Positions 46,266 to 56,170 are shown, counted from the stretch's first letter. The stretch is 64,000 nt of DNA from Mangrovibacterium diazotrophicum (GCF_003610535.1 NZ_RAPN01000001.1:3273320-3337319), one strand, 5' to 3'. Notes: a model not told the origin generated them from the sequence alone. A program made the numbers and translations.

Positions 46266-46679
46266 TTAGAAAGTTGCCAAATAATGATCCTCTTTTTGGG
46301 TCATCACCTTCTTCTGTTCGGGCTCCTTATCGGGGTAACCCAAAAGGTGCAAAACACCATGAACTAGTATGCGTCTTAACTCCTCGTCAAAAGAAACCTG
46401 AAACTTGTCGGCGTTCTCAGAAACCCGGTCTACACTAACGAAAATATCGCCGGAAATAAGCTTTCCTTCTACATAATCAAACGTAATTATATCCGTAAAG
46501 TAATCGTGATCCAGGTACTGTTTATTAACCTGAAGCAGATACTCGTCGCTGCAAAAGATAAAGTTGATAGACCCGATTTTTTTATTTTCTGAAGCAATAA
46601 CAGAAGAAATCCAAGTTTTGATTTTTCTTCTTTCCAATTTTAGAGGTTTGACATCCTCATGATAAAATAGAATGGGCAC
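46266..46679 (-). CDS. ybeY: Endoribonuclease YbeY (16S rRNA maturation)
   Basis: This 137-residue metal-dependent RNase acts in ribosome maturation and quality control. The core motif is HGVLHLLGYPDKEPEQ. Compared with the E. coli H-x3-H-x5-H zinc triad, the third His is replaced by Asp, a change I believe is common in Bacteroidota. The start is GTG at 46679, inside the end of the upstream ATPase gene (23-bp overlap), so translation is probably coupled. Confidence 0.9.
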   Translation of the reverse strand: MPILFYHEDVKPLKLERRKIKTWISSVIASENKKIGSINFIFCSDEYLLQVNKQYLDHDYFTDIITFDYVEGKLISGDIFVSVDRVSENADKFQVSFDEELRRILVHGVLHLLGYPDKEPEQKKVMTQKEDHYLATF

Positions 46680-47076
46680 GATCGATATTGAATTTTAATT
46701 GAATGACGGAACCGTTGTTTTTAAAAGATACCTGGTCAACCAGGTTGTGTATGATGAAAAGCCCTCTCCCACCCTCGGCCTTGATATTCTCCTTGGATGT
46801 AGGGTCCGGAATTTGCGTATAATCAAAACCTTCTCCTTCGTCGTGCACCTCGAACAAAACTGACTCATGTGTCAATTCAGCGAACAACGTCACGAATTTG
46901 CCTTCGTCGCACTTATTCCCATGGTTAATTGCATTATTCACCGATTCACAAACTCCCAAAGTAATAAAGGGAATCCTTTTGTGATCGATATTGCAATTAT
47001 CTATAAAGTCTTCGATGAAATCTTCGACCTCCCTAAGATAAATGTAATTTGACTTTATACGAATAGACTTTTTCAA
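46657..47076 (-). CDS. Anti-sigma-factor-type serine kinase / GHKL ATPase
   Basis: This 139-residue protein has the HATPase fold of the RsbW/SpoIIAB type: N box CESVNNAINHGNKCD (about 43-57), G1 box FEVHDEGEGFDY (about 75-86) and G2 box EGGRGLFIIHNLVDQV (about 102-117). Such proteins phosphorylate antagonists and bind sigma factors, but no antagonist or sigma gene is adjacent. The start is TTG at 47076, overlapping the DUF4175 stop by 3 bp. It overlaps ybeY at the other end. The compact arrangement suggests one transcript. Confidence 0.85.
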   Translation of the reverse strand: MKKSIRIKSNYIYLREVEDFIEDFIDNCNIDHKRIPFITLGVCESVNNAINHGNKCDEGKFVTLFAELTHESVLFEVHDEGEGFDYTQIPDPTSKENIKAEGGRGLFIIHNLVDQVSFKNNGSVIQLKFNIDRAHSILS

Positions 47077-50000
47077 TCTTTCTGATTTACCTTATTAATG
47101 TAGCTTCTGAACTTCTCTTCATAAAACTTGCGCAACCGGAAATCATTATACATGATACCATCCAAATTATTTTTCTCTTTGGGGTTATACTCGAAAATTA
47201 ATTCGGGGTTACTGTAAAAAATCTGATCTGCCGTTTTTGACTCCCTCTGATCATCGAGGTCTCTCTCCCTTTCAGACTTTTCGGCCTTCAATAACCGATC
47301 GAGAATCAAATTTTGACGGGCAATCATGTTATCCGATATATTTTTTTGAATTAAATCAAGTCTATTTTGTTCAATTAACTGTTCAATCACTCTAAGTTGC
47401 TCTTTTGCAGAGCTTCCGATCCCATCGTCCATCATCAAGTCAGAAATCATCTGTTTCATCATTTCCTGCTGAATCAAAGATTTTCCGATCTGCTGATCAA
47501 GTTGCCCGTTTTCTCCATTCTTCAATCCTTCAATCATTCGTTGGAGCTGATCTTTTAAGGACTGTTGTGCATCCTGCAATTTTTTCATAGAACTTTTACC
47601 ACCCTGACCAGGTTTATCACATTCCTGATCACCCGGCATAGCATTTGCCATTGCCTTCTCAATATTTTCCAACGCCTCGTTTAACAGAAGCGCTAGTTCG
47701 TTATAGGCAGTGATTGTATTTTGTTGGAGTTTCGGTACATTATTGATTAAACCCTCTTTCAAGTCGTTAATCGTTTGGTGAATCGAATAATCGATTTTCA
47801 GAAGCTCGCTACTAATCTTCGAATTAACAGCGGGGGTCCGTGATGCCAGAGCATAAAGCGAGTCTTCTATCACTTTAGACTGCTCCAATAACAAATCCTG
47901 TCTGTTTTGAACCACACCAAGTAGCGGATCATTTACATCAAGATCGACAGTCAAATTTAATACTTCTTCCTGATCTAAGGATACATAAATTAAATTCTTA
48001 AGAATTTGTTTCAGATTAGCAAGGTTTTCACCATTCTGTTGCATCTCATTATTTTGAAGCATTTGATTGACAGCGAATGCAACACCACGGATAGCATCCT
48101 CGTTTTGAGGCAATTGATCTTGTAGTTTATTGCGACGCTTATCTTGAATATTTTTCTGTATCTCCTTGTAATTCAGCTGAATATTATCTAATTCTTTATC
48201 AACCGGAAACAAATTCATTTTCTTTTCCAGTTGCTGATTCATCTCGAAAACATTTTCCAACTCTTTCGCTAATTCTTCAATTCCCTCACTATTACTCGAC
48301 TCTTTTTCTGACAGTTGAGTAAAATCCTTTTCCTCAAGAAACTCTAAATTTACTTTTTCTTTATCAGCAATACCATTCAATTCACTGGCGATATTAGTTA
48401 ACTTTTGCTCAATCTTAAGTTTCTTCAGCATCTCAAGGTTCCGATCCAATTGCTTCGACAGATCCTCCATAGGGAAATCCAGACGATCCATCATTTCATT
48501 AAAACGATCCTGATTGAAATTATCAGCCAATTCATTGAGCTCATCAAATAACTGTTTCAATTCATCCGTCATAATTTCATCAAGCAATTGTTGAATCTGC
48601 TTTTGTTTCTCCGCCAACGCTTCCTGCTGATTACCAAAAGAATCGTTCATATTATTCATCTGCGCATTCTTGTCTTGAAGTTGTTTTAATGTTTCCTCAA
48701 GTTTCGAGCGTTTATCCTGAATATTCTGCATTAACTGTTGATTCTCCCAATCGTTTATATCACCGGAAATACGACGATAATTTAAATTATTTAAATCTCT
48801 GTTAATATCATCAACCATTGATTTACTTTGACCGATAAGATCCTCAATATCATTGAAGAATGTATCATTTGCAGCCTCCAGTTCCCTCCGATCAGGAAAT
48901 TGAAAATTGAAAACATCCGAAGTACTTTGTTTGTAACTATGGAAATAATCATTGTCTCTCACCGTAAAGTAGTAGCTGAAAGAAATACCCAAACTATTGT
49001 AGTCTTTGAAGTCAACGTAATAGTAGAAATCCTGAACGTTTAAACCAGGCACGACAGGCAGGGTAAAAACACTGTCTAAATCAATATTTTTAATGTTGAA
49101 GTACAGATCATGAAAACCATAGTCGTCGACGATCTCGCCTTTAAAATAAAACCGACTTAAAAAGACAGAGTCCTGCTGTTGAACCACCGTGATATCGGGG
49201 AAAAGATCGGGTACTAGCTGTATATCGAAACTAATTAGTTCTTTTCGATCTTCAAATTGATTAGAGAGTAACACACTGTACTTCGTATCCTTTAAACACT
49301 TATAGCTGAAATCGAAAGAATCACCATTCTTAGCAGCTGCAAACAATTCACCCCCTATCTTTAAGAATAAAGAATCTGTATCAGCACAATTGAATTTCCA
49401 TTTAATTTCGCTGCCAAATGGCACTTTAAGATTCCCGACGTCATCATACTCTTCTTTCGGTAAATTCGTATAGCTAGGTGCGTTAACTTCAACCTTGTAA
49501 GATAGAAGCAACGGATCCGGTACGGCTTCGACAAAATAACGATCAGAAGAAAATCGGAGGTCAGTGAAAAACACAGGAAAAGAATTTTGAACATGCTCCA
49601 GACGATAACTGAATACAGAATCAGCAGATGACATGATGAAATTACTTCCACCGATATTCACATACAAATTACCGGGAGAATCTGCGCCTACACATTTAAC
49701 TTTCAATTCGATTGAGGTACCCTTTTTAACCCTGATATTCGAGTTTAATAAAACAAAATCAAATGGCGCTGGCTTCAGAAAAACCTGATTAAAGTGAGCC
49801 AAGCGAAACCCAGCTGTTGAAACCATACCTGGAAAAGCAAAACTGAAAACGACCAGAAGTATCAAAGAAGAAACTAAAAAGATACTATTCCTGCGAATTA
49901 ACCTAAAATGGAAATAATTCCGAAAATCAAACGGCGATAAGCTCGCTATCTTCTGATCGATACTGGATGCTACCAACGAGTTACTATCGTCCATTTGACC

Positions 50001-50342
50001 CAATTCAATAATATTCACCAACTGGTCTTTTAACTCCGGGAACAAACTTGACACGAGTCGTGCTTTCTGTATTTCAGAAGAGGATTTAAAACCGAGTAAG
50101 ACCAAGAGAGAGTTTCCAACATATTTTATAAAAAGGAACGATACAAGAATAATTAAGAAAATCAAAAACGAAGCGCGCCATCCTATCGAAGTATATACCT
50201 GATATTCAATAAATAAAACGAATAAGATATAAAAACTGACACAAGCTATTAACAACATCAATCCCTTAATCAGTAGAAGTAAGTAATAGCTACGACTGAA
50301 TTTATTGAGTTTATCAACAATTTGAGAATAGTTGTTAGTCAT
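47073..50342 (-). CDS. DUF4175 family large membrane/coiled-coil protein
   Basis: This protein has 1089 residues from the ATG at 50342; a TTG three codons earlier is possible. Three N-terminal membrane helices (about 18-45, 56-82 and 145-170) are followed by a beta-rich periplasmic region (about 180-500). The second half is almost continuous coiled coil rich in Gln, Asn, Leu and Lys (about 510-1030). This is the DUF4175 architecture seen only in Bacteroidota-type genomes and usually near MoxR/BatA genes, which are absent here. It probably has an envelope scaffold role. The stop overlaps the downstream ATPase gene. Confidence 0.82.
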   Translation of the reverse strand: MTNNYSQIVDKLNKFSRSYYLLLLIKGLMLLIACVSFYILFVLFIEYQVYTSIGWRASFLIFLIILVSFLFIKYVGNSLLVLLGFKSSSEIQKARLVSSLFPELKDQLVNIIELGQMDDSNSLVASSIDQKIASLSPFDFRNYFHFRLIRRNSIFLVSSLILLVVFSFAFPGMVSTAGFRLAHFNQVFLKPAPFDFVLLNSNIRVKKGTSIELKVKCVGADSPGNLYVNIGGSNFIMSSADSVFSYRLEHVQNSFPVFFTDLRFSSDRYFVEAVPDPLLLSYKVEVNAPSYTNLPKEEYDDVGNLKVPFGSEIKWKFNCADTDSLFLKIGGELFAAAKNGDSFDFSYKCLKDTKYSVLLSNQFEDRKELISFDIQLVPDLFPDITVVQQQDSVFLSRFYFKGEIVDDYGFHDLYFNIKNIDLDSVFTLPVVPGLNVQDFYYYVDFKDYNSLGISFSYYFTVRDNDYFHSYKQSTSDVFNFQFPDRRELEAANDTFFNDIEDLIGQSKSMVDDINRDLNNLNYRRISGDINDWENQQLMQNIQDKRSKLEETLKQLQDKNAQMNNMNDSFGNQQEALAEKQKQIQQLLDEIMTDELKQLFDELNELADNFNQDRFNEMMDRLDFPMEDLSKQLDRNLEMLKKLKIEQKLTNIASELNGIADKEKVNLEFLEEKDFTQLSEKESSNSEGIEELAKELENVFEMNQQLEKKMNLFPVDKELDNIQLNYKEIQKNIQDKRRNKLQDQLPQNEDAIRGVAFAVNQMLQNNEMQQNGENLANLKQILKNLIYVSLDQEEVLNLTVDLDVNDPLLGVVQNRQDLLLEQSKVIEDSLYALASRTPAVNSKISSELLKIDYSIHQTINDLKEGLINNVPKLQQNTITAYNELALLLNEALENIEKAMANAMPGDQECDKPGQGGKSSMKKLQDAQQSLKDQLQRMIEGLKNGENGQLDQQIGKSLIQQEMMKQMISDLMMDDGIGSSAKEQLRVIEQLIEQNRLDLIQKNISDNMIARQNLILDRLLKAEKSERERDLDDQRESKTADQIFYSNPELIFEYNPKEKNNLDGIMYNDFRLRKFYEEKFRSYINKVNQKD

Positions 50343-50843
50343 GATTTTCAAAATACTTATTTACAGCCTAAAAATACAGGTAATAATTGTTAATTAACTG
50401 TCGCTATCTGTTGAAATTTTTACGGAAAAATGTTACGGTAATATTTCCTCAATCCTAAATAAATTTTAAAAGACAGCTAAAAATGAAAAATCAAAGTAAA
50501 ATTTCCGCTTAAAAACAAAGCAAAATTCAACACTAACAACATGCCTACACAACCAGTATTTACTGATAACACAGCTTTTCTAACAATTGTTAATTACATT
50601 CAAAATACATTGATTTTCATGAAATAGAGTTGTTAATTCACCGTTAACAAAACAAGAGAAATATGCGTTTATTGAAAAAGCAACGAATTCTTGGATTTTT
50701 TATCAAAGGAATTAACAGCCTATCATTATCAATATTCTTTCTTTTAAATTAAAAATGAATAATAATAAGAAATAGTCATGTTTACAGGGTTTCCTTTTAA
50801 ACGAAAACAGGATTAATTTTCGAACGGTTTAACAGATACGTGA
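50343..50843. other. AT-rich intergenic region with repeated TTGTTAATT
   Basis: No ORF is supported in this 500-bp gap between divergent genes. The 9-mer TTGTTAATT occurs three times (50387, 50587, 50630). A near -7 box TAATTTTC precedes the receiver gene. I saw no DnaA-box cluster, so there is no direct sign of an origin. Confidence 0.5.
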
Positions 50844-51236
50844 ATGAATGAGAAGCTTTCCATATTGCTAGTGGAAGATAATGTGTTGAATCAGAGGATT
50901 GTAACCTTCAGCTTAAAAAAATACAACCATTCGGTGCAAATTGCCAACAATGGATTGGAAGCGTTGGAGGTATTCAAAAGCAACAAGTTTGATGTTATCC
51001 TGATGGATATCATGATGCCTGTTATGGATGGTTTGGAAGCAACTCTCAAAATCCGTGAGTACGAAGAGCAAAACAACATTTTAGACAAAACCCCTATTAT
51101 TGCTGTAACTGCGAACACGATGGACAACGATCGTGAAAAATGCCTTTCGTACGGGATGAATGAATTTATGGCGAAACCATTTGACGTGGAGAAACTTGCG
51201 GTGATTTTTAGTGAACTTCGAATTAATAGCGCTTAG
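50844..51236 (+). CDS. Stand-alone response regulator receiver domain
   Basis: This 130-residue CheY-like domain has the acidic pair in LLVEDNVLNQ, the phospho-Asp in VILMDIMMPVMDG, the switch Thr in AVTANTMD and Lys in FMAKPFD. The sequence resembles receiver modules clipped from hybrid kinases (VEDNxLNQ). It has no output domain and no neighbouring kinase. It is followed by ruvB, which has its own promoter-like element. It is not closely similar to the receiver at 3.7 kb. Confidence 0.9.
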   Translation: MNEKLSILLVEDNVLNQRIVTFSLKKYNHSVQIANNGLEALEVFKSNKFDVILMDIMMPVMDGLEATLKIREYEEQNNILDKTPIIAVTANTMDNDREKCLSYGMNEFMAKPFDVEKLAVIFSELRINSA

Positions 51237-51265
51237 GTTCACTTTAACCCCATCCGAAATAAAAT

Positions 51266-51273
51266 TATATTTG
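51266..51273 (+). promoter_or_regulatory. Putative -7 element TATATTTG for ruvB
   Basis: A perfect TAnnTTTG match, 25 nt before the ruvB ATG at 51299. Confidence 0.5.
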
Positions 51274-51298
51274 TTCCTTTAAGTGAAAGAATAATTTT

Positions 51299-52321
51299 AT
51301 GGCGGATTCCATTGATTTACACAACCAATCTTTTTCCGACAGGGACAACGAAATTGACAAACGTTTGCGTCCCCTGTCTTTTCATGACTTTAAGGGACAG
51401 CAACAGGTCGTTGAAAACCTTAAAGTTTTTGTCCAGGCTGCAAAGATGCGTGGTGAAGCCTTGGATCATGTTCTGCTGTTTGGTCCTCCCGGACTAGGAA
51501 AAACAACTCTTTCAAATATTATTGCAAACGAATTGGGTGTTAGTTTGAAGCTGACTTCCGGCCCCGTTTTGGATAAACCTGGCGATTTAGCAGGCCTTCT
51601 GACAAACCTTGAAGAACGCGATGTTCTTTTCATCGACGAAATACACCGTTTAAGCCCCATAGTTGAAGAATATTTGTATTCGGCAATGGAGGACTACAAA
51701 ATCGATATACTGATCGATAAAGGGCCCTCAGCACGCTCAATTCAGCTCGAATTAAATCCCTTCACCCTGGTCGGTGCGACGACACGTTCCGGCTTGCTGA
51801 CAAGTCCCCTTCGCGCTCGTTTTGGAATCAAGGCTCACTTCGAGTACTACGATCTTAAAATTTTAACGGGTATTGTGAAGCGTTCTGCTTCGATACTTGA
51901 TATCGAAATTGACGAACGTGCAGCGATTGAAATTGCTTCCAGAAGCCGTGGAACGCCGCGTATTGTGAATGCCCTTTTACGTAGAGTTCGCGATTTTGCG
52001 CAGGTGAAAGGAAATGGTCGAATTGACATGGAAATCACCAGGTTTTCGCTGGAAGCCTTGAATATCGACACGCATGGCTTGGATGAAATGGATAACAAGA
52101 TCCTTCGCACGATTATCGAGAAATTCAAAGGGGGTCCTGTTGGAATCAGCACGATTGCTACCGCCGTTGGAGAAGATAGCGGAACAATTGAGGAAGTTTA
52201 CGAGCCTTTCCTGATTAAAGAAGGATTCATTAAAAGAACACCGCGTGGACGCGAAGTTACCGATCTGGCATACAAACATCTGGGCGTTTTCAGAACTGGT
52301 GGGGATGCTACGCTCTTTTAA
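51299..52321 (+). CDS. ruvB: Holliday junction branch-migration ATPase RuvB
   Basis: This 340-residue AAA+ motor drives branch migration with RuvA. Walker A is GPPGLGKTT (62-70), Walker B is LFIDEIHRL (about 109-117), sensor 1 is VGATTRSG, the arginine finger region is PLRARFGI, and the C-terminal winged helix includes [15 protein letters not shown]. ruvA and ruvC are not nearby, as usual in Bacteroidota. It ends 2 bp from the convergent MscS gene with no terminator visible. Confidence 0.96.
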   Translation: MADSIDLHNQSFSDRDNEIDKRLRPLSFHDFKGQQQVVENLKVFVQAAKMRGEALDHVLLFGPPGLGKTTLSNIIANELGVSLKLTSGPVLDKPGDLAGLLTNLEERDVLFIDEIHRLSPIVEEYLYSAMEDYKIDILIDKGPSARSIQLELNPFTLVGATTRSGLLTSPLRARFGIKAHFEYYDLKILTGIVKRSASILDIEIDERAAIEIASRSRGTPRIVNALLRRVRDFAQVKGNGRIDMEITRFSLEALNIDTHGLDEMDNKILRTIIEKFKGGPVGISTIATAVGEDSGTIEEVYEPFLIKEGFIKRTPRGREVTDLAYKHLGVFRTGGDATLF

Positions 52322-52323
52322 TT

Positions 52324-54798
52324 TTAGGATTCGCTCGTAGTTTCACGTGGACTATCTGTCGCTCGATCTTCGTGGTTGGGCACATCGAGCACGTGTAAAT
52401 CGAGTTGCGGGAATGGAATTTCAATATTGGCTTCTTTAAAAGCTTTGTCAATCGCGACGGACACATCGCTTTTTACCTGTATGCCTTGCTCAAACAATAC
52501 CCAGAATAACAATCTGAAATTGAGTGAACTATCTGCGAATTCATTAAAAAGTACCATCGGTTCCGGAAATTTTGCGACAAGTTCGTGACTACTTGCCGTT
52601 TCTTTCAAGATGCGAATTACCTCTTCCGGATCGCTGCCGTATTTCACTCCGATGATTATTTCGAGCCTACGCCGGTTGTCTGACAAGGTCCAGTTGATCA
52701 ATTGATCGGATACGAGGATTGAGTTCGGCACAACTACCTCTGCTCCATCGTAAGTTCGCACTTTACTGCTGCGAATCCCTATTTTTTTCACCTCTCCCAT
52801 CAAGGTATTTATTTCAATCGTATCACCTACTTGTATTGGTCTTTCGTAGATCAGAATCAATCCTGATATGAAGTTGTTGACGATGTTTTGGAGACCGAAA
52901 CCAATACCCACACTGAATGCGCCCAGCATGATGCTTATCTTTGTAAGATCAATCCCGGCAGCAGACAACGCAAATAAAAATCCCCCGATGGCAACGAGCA
53001 TGCGAAGGGTAATTGAAATAGCTGCAGGAACTCCTCTAAGCCGTTGTGTTCGTTTAAAATTACCGTCGTTCAGGCTAATTTTGATGATCGTAACCAAGCC
53101 CCATGTAACCAACATGATAATCAGAAACTGGTAAATAGCCCCCCAGGTAAAAATAAAGCTGCCGACTTGTCTTTCGATCGTCATGAATTGATCCAGGCTG
53201 GAATAAAAAAGAGTATCAATTTCAAGCGTCACCAGAAAGATGTGAAAGCCTACAAGGGAAAAAAGGAAGCTGACAAATAGATTCAATCTTTTCCGCAGAA
53301 TTGGGAAATACTCGTAGGACTTATGTTTTTCAAATCGGGTTAATACCTGGAACAACAGATGGATAGCGCTGGCAGTAATTTCCCAGGCTCCGAGGATAAT
53401 GATGATGGCGTACGAAGTGTGTGTACCGACACGCAAAAAGAAAACGGTCAGGTTTTGAAAGCCAAATAGATTGACAATAAAAGCCGCTGTGTACAGAAAG
53501 AAAATAGGGTATCGCAGTAAATTGACAATCAGTTTATATCGAAAGGTTGGATTGATTTTTCTGGCGAAGGCAGGTGTCATGAAATACAGTATAAGCCCCA
53601 CTCCTAATGCAGCCTCAAAAGCCAGGTAGAGCCGGGCATAATTTCCAAAATACCAAAAAACGATCTCGCCGAGATTGGCAATTAGAAGCGGTATGAAGAT
53701 TAGAATCAATCGCTGGCCCTGAACATTGATGTAGCGACGCAGTAAAAAGTAGGTGATTACAAGCATACTGAGCGCGAGAACTCCGGACAAAACGATTGGA
53801 ATATTATCGAACAGGAGATAGAATGTGAAGAGCACCAAGTACATGATTGAAGCTGCTGTATGATCGATAATCAGCTCTTTGATATCCTGTTCATCCGATT
53901 TATTGTTCGGTTTTTTCTGCTTAATGTAGAAGTAGCGTAGCCCAAAAATGACGATTAAGATGATGATAATCCAGGTAATAAATTCATTGATATGTCCCAT
54001 GAAAATAGGAAGGCTATCTTTCATCGATTTGAGATTTTCATGCAGGGCTTTCTTCATTCGTTCAGTCACCGTGCCGTCGAAGGTCTCCTTGAGTTTTGTT
54101 TTCCAGATTACAGTTTGAGTTGCTTTGAAAAGGCTTGCACGATATTGTTTGTGAAGTTCTTCGATGGTTTCAATGTACTGGTCCAGGTCAATCATTTGAT
54201 CAATGATTTTCGAATCGAGCACAGCTATTTTTTCCACCGCTTCGTACAGGCTTTTTTCCAGTTCCTGCAGGTTATCAATTGTCGTGTTTATGCGATTATT
54301 GATTTCATCGGGTAGGAAGTCAGTGGCAGAGTTTTTCGAAGTTTCAACCCAAAGGCTCTCTCTCTTTTTGATTTTATCAGAAATCTCCATTAAATCCTGA
54401 AGTCGGCCTGAAAGCTCGTTTTGCCAATCGTCAAGCTGGGCCCTGTAATTCGACCAGACTCGTTTGGTGTTAATCAGAAACGATTTGGATAAGTTCTGAA
54501 TGTTGTAACTGTCGAACTCTTCAAATTCGGTTTTAATCAGCGTATTCAGAAGCGCGAACGATGTATCAATTTTCTGCGTGTTTTCATAAGCTTTTATTTT
54601 CTTGGTCGCATCCTTTATGTCCCGGCTTGCCCGTTCAATCTCGTAGGCAATTTCAGCTGTTTTGTACGAGTGCTGTGTCTTTACAACAACAGTGTCGGTG
54701 TTGGTGCTGGTTGGTTCAGCTGGAGTTAATTGGCCGGATGCCAGGTTTGGTGCAGCAAAGCATAAAGCAGTAAACAGAGAAAAAAGAATGGCTCTCAT
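52324..54798 (-). CDS. Large MscS-family mechanosensitive channel
   Basis: This protein has 824 residues from the ATG at 54798, which gives a signal peptide (MRAILFSLFTALCFAAPNLASG). The longer frame to 54861 adds a non-signal extension. A periplasmic helical domain (about 40-270) precedes about eleven membrane helices. The pore-lining helix and MscS domain follow near 600-660 (LGAFSVGIGFGLQNIVNNFISGLILIYERPIQVGD). The C-terminal cytosolic cage ends near 810 and is followed by an acidic, Ser/Thr-rich tail. The architecture resembles MscK/MscM-type channels. It is convergent with ruvB. Confidence 0.9.
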   Translation of the reverse strand: MRAILFSLFTALCFAAPNLASGQLTPAEPTSTNTDTVVVKTQHSYKTAEIAYEIERASRDIKDATKKIKAYENTQKIDTSFALLNTLIKTEFEEFDSYNIQNLSKSFLINTKRVWSNYRAQLDDWQNELSGRLQDLMEISDKIKKRESLWVETSKNSATDFLPDEINNRINTTIDNLQELEKSLYEAVEKIAVLDSKIIDQMIDLDQYIETIEELHKQYRASLFKATQTVIWKTKLKETFDGTVTERMKKALHENLKSMKDSLPIFMGHINEFITWIIIILIVIFGLRYFYIKQKKPNNKSDEQDIKELIIDHTAASIMYLVLFTFYLLFDNIPIVLSGVLALSMLVITYFLLRRYINVQGQRLILIFIPLLIANLGEIVFWYFGNYARLYLAFEAALGVGLILYFMTPAFARKINPTFRYKLIVNLLRYPIFFLYTAAFIVNLFGFQNLTVFFLRVGTHTSYAIIIILGAWEITASAIHLLFQVLTRFEKHKSYEYFPILRKRLNLFVSFLFSLVGFHIFLVTLEIDTLFYSSLDQFMTIERQVGSFIFTWGAIYQFLIIMLVTWGLVTIIKISLNDGNFKRTQRLRGVPAAISITLRMLVAIGGFLFALSAAGIDLTKISIMLGAFSVGIGFGLQNIVNNFISGLILIYERPIQVGDTIEINTLMGEVKKIGIRSSKVRTYDGAEVVVPNSILVSDQLINWTLSDNRRRLEIIIGVKYGSDPEEVIRILKETASSHELVAKFPEPMVLFNEFADSSLNFRLLFWVLFEQGIQVKSDVSVAIDKAFKEANIEIPFPQLDLHVLDVPNHEDRATDSPRETTSES

Positions 54799-55049
54799 TA
54801 TGCAGGATTTATCGGTTCGCAATACGTGTTCTAACAAATTTAACGAATTCGAGTCGAACAAGTCGCAAACGCTTCATCCTTTGATGATAAGCTTTGGTTA
54901 AAAAACAGATGATCTTTCAGGCAATTCTGAAATCAACGACTGAAAGCGTATACTGGGGAGAATAAAAGGATTTTAGGGGAAAACTGGTGTTCGCCAGAGG
55001 TGATGTTTGGTCAGACGAAAGAAAGGGCGAAAAATCGCTTTATAATACC

Positions 55050-55089
55050 AAAAGGAGCAAGGAAGGCTGTTAGGTTCCCTACTCCTTTT
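55050..55089. terminator. Possible hairpin after the glutaminyl cyclase gene
   Basis: AAAAGGAG (55050-55057) and CTCCTTTT (55082-55089) form an 8-bp stem with a long, partly paired loop. T-tracts are weak on both strands. Confidence 0.4.
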
Positions 55090-55096
55090 GCGATTT

Positions 55097-56170
55097 TTAT
55101 TCTTGCTTTAGCAATTTTACTTCAAACAGGCTGGGCCAAAGTTTACCGGTAACGTACATTTTGCCATTCGCTTTATTGAAAGCAATTCCGTTTAGTACAT
55201 CGATCGGCTTTTCCGGGTTGTACATGACCGACATGAGGCCTGAAAAATCGATCTTCGCAACAATTCGACCGGTTTGCGGATCAATCTTCACGGCAAAGTT
55301 TGTTTGCCAGATATTGGCGTACACATAACCTTCGTAGTATTCCAGCTCGTTCAGGTTGCGCACCGGGCCGTTATTGTCGTAAACAGCTTGTCTTCGCAGC
55401 ACTTCGTAGGTATCCGGATTCATAAAGTCAAGGAATTCAGAGCCGTCGGTTTTAATCAAAAACACGCCGTCGTGCGTCAATCCCCATCCTTCGGCAGTGG
55501 CATAAGTAAAGCTGTCGACGCGGGCGAAGCTGTTTAAATCGTACACAAAACCTTTTTGTGCTTTGTAAGTGAGCTGGTAGATTTTGTCGTTCACAATGGT
55601 GATCCCTTCGCCGAAATATTTCTCTTCCATATTGAAGGTTTTCAGCACATCTCCGCTTTTCAGGTCGAACAGGTAAATACCCGATTTGCCGTTTTGGCCT
55701 GTACTTTCGTAGAATTTATTTTCGTGCACCTCGAGGCCCTGTGTAAAGTGGTCGGTGTTGTGCGGGTAGGTATTCACAATCTCGTAGGTATAGAGCTCCG
55801 GAGTCAGGTTTGAAACCACTTCCAGGCTTTGATAGCTGATTCCCTCTACCCCATCTTTTTTGGTGGCAATCACTTTTAACTGGTGTTTTCCCAGACTGTT
55901 TAGAACAAGTGCTGGGTAGTTAAATTCAGCATTTTCGGATGTCGTCAGCAAGTTGTCGTCCAAATAAAGTTCTGCTTTTGCCAATTCGCCGTTTTTTGGG
56001 TTTACTTTAATTTCAACATGGACGGTATCACCCAAAGCAAGTTTTTGTCGTTTAGGAAGAATATCAATTTTGGACACCGGAGTTCGTGATTTTTGAGACG
56101 TATTACTACATGAGATTCCGGTAATGACAAGCAGACAAACACTTACGAGTACAAAAACTTTAAATTTCAT
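55097..56170 (-). CDS. Glutaminyl-peptide cyclotransferase lipoprotein
   Basis: This 357-residue protein has a lipoprotein signal (LLVITGISC, Cys about 21). An Ig-like domain (about 33-115) is followed by the glutamine cyclotransferase five-bladed propeller (about 128-350, with TYPHNTDHFTQGLEVHENKFYESTGQNG, EKYFGEGI, TYATAEGWGLTHDG and LNELEYYEGYVYANIWQTN). The family converts N-terminal Gln to pyroglutamate. In Bacteroidota many exported proteins begin with Gln after signal cleavage, as several in this window appear to (SQGQ, AQAQ, SGQD), so it may modify them. Monocistronic. Confidence 0.9.
   Translation of the reverse strand: MKFKVFVLVSVCLLVITGISCSNTSQKSRTPVSKIDILPKRQKLALGDTVHVEIKVNPKNGELAKAELYLDDNLLTTSENAEFNYPALVLNSLGKHQLKVIATKKDGVEGISYQSLEVVSNLTPELYTYEIVNTYPHNTDHFTQGLEVHENKFYESTGQNGKSGIYLFDLKSGDVLKTFNMEEKYFGEGITIVNDKIYQLTYKAQKGFVYDLNSFARVDSFTYATAEGWGLTHDGVFLIKTDGSEFLDFMNPDTYEVLRRQAVYDNNGPVRNLNELEYYEGYVYANIWQTNFAVKIDPQTGRIVAKIDFSGLMSVMYNPEKPIDVLNGIAFNKANGKMYVTGKLWPSLFEVKLLKQE

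Noticed and set aside
46657-46679. Frameshift joining ybeY and the GHKL ATPase gene
   Set aside because: Both products are complete for their families. The 23-bp overlap is ordinary coupling.
41865-50351. Horizontally acquired island because of the lower GC content
   Set aside because: The region looks more AT-rich than 15-31 kb, but I did not measure it, and the genes are core housekeeping functions (uvrC, apt, mnmG, ybeY).
50343-50843. Replication origin
   Set aside because: AT-rich and near a parS site, but no cluster of TTATCCACA-type DnaA boxes and no dnaA or dnaN gene.
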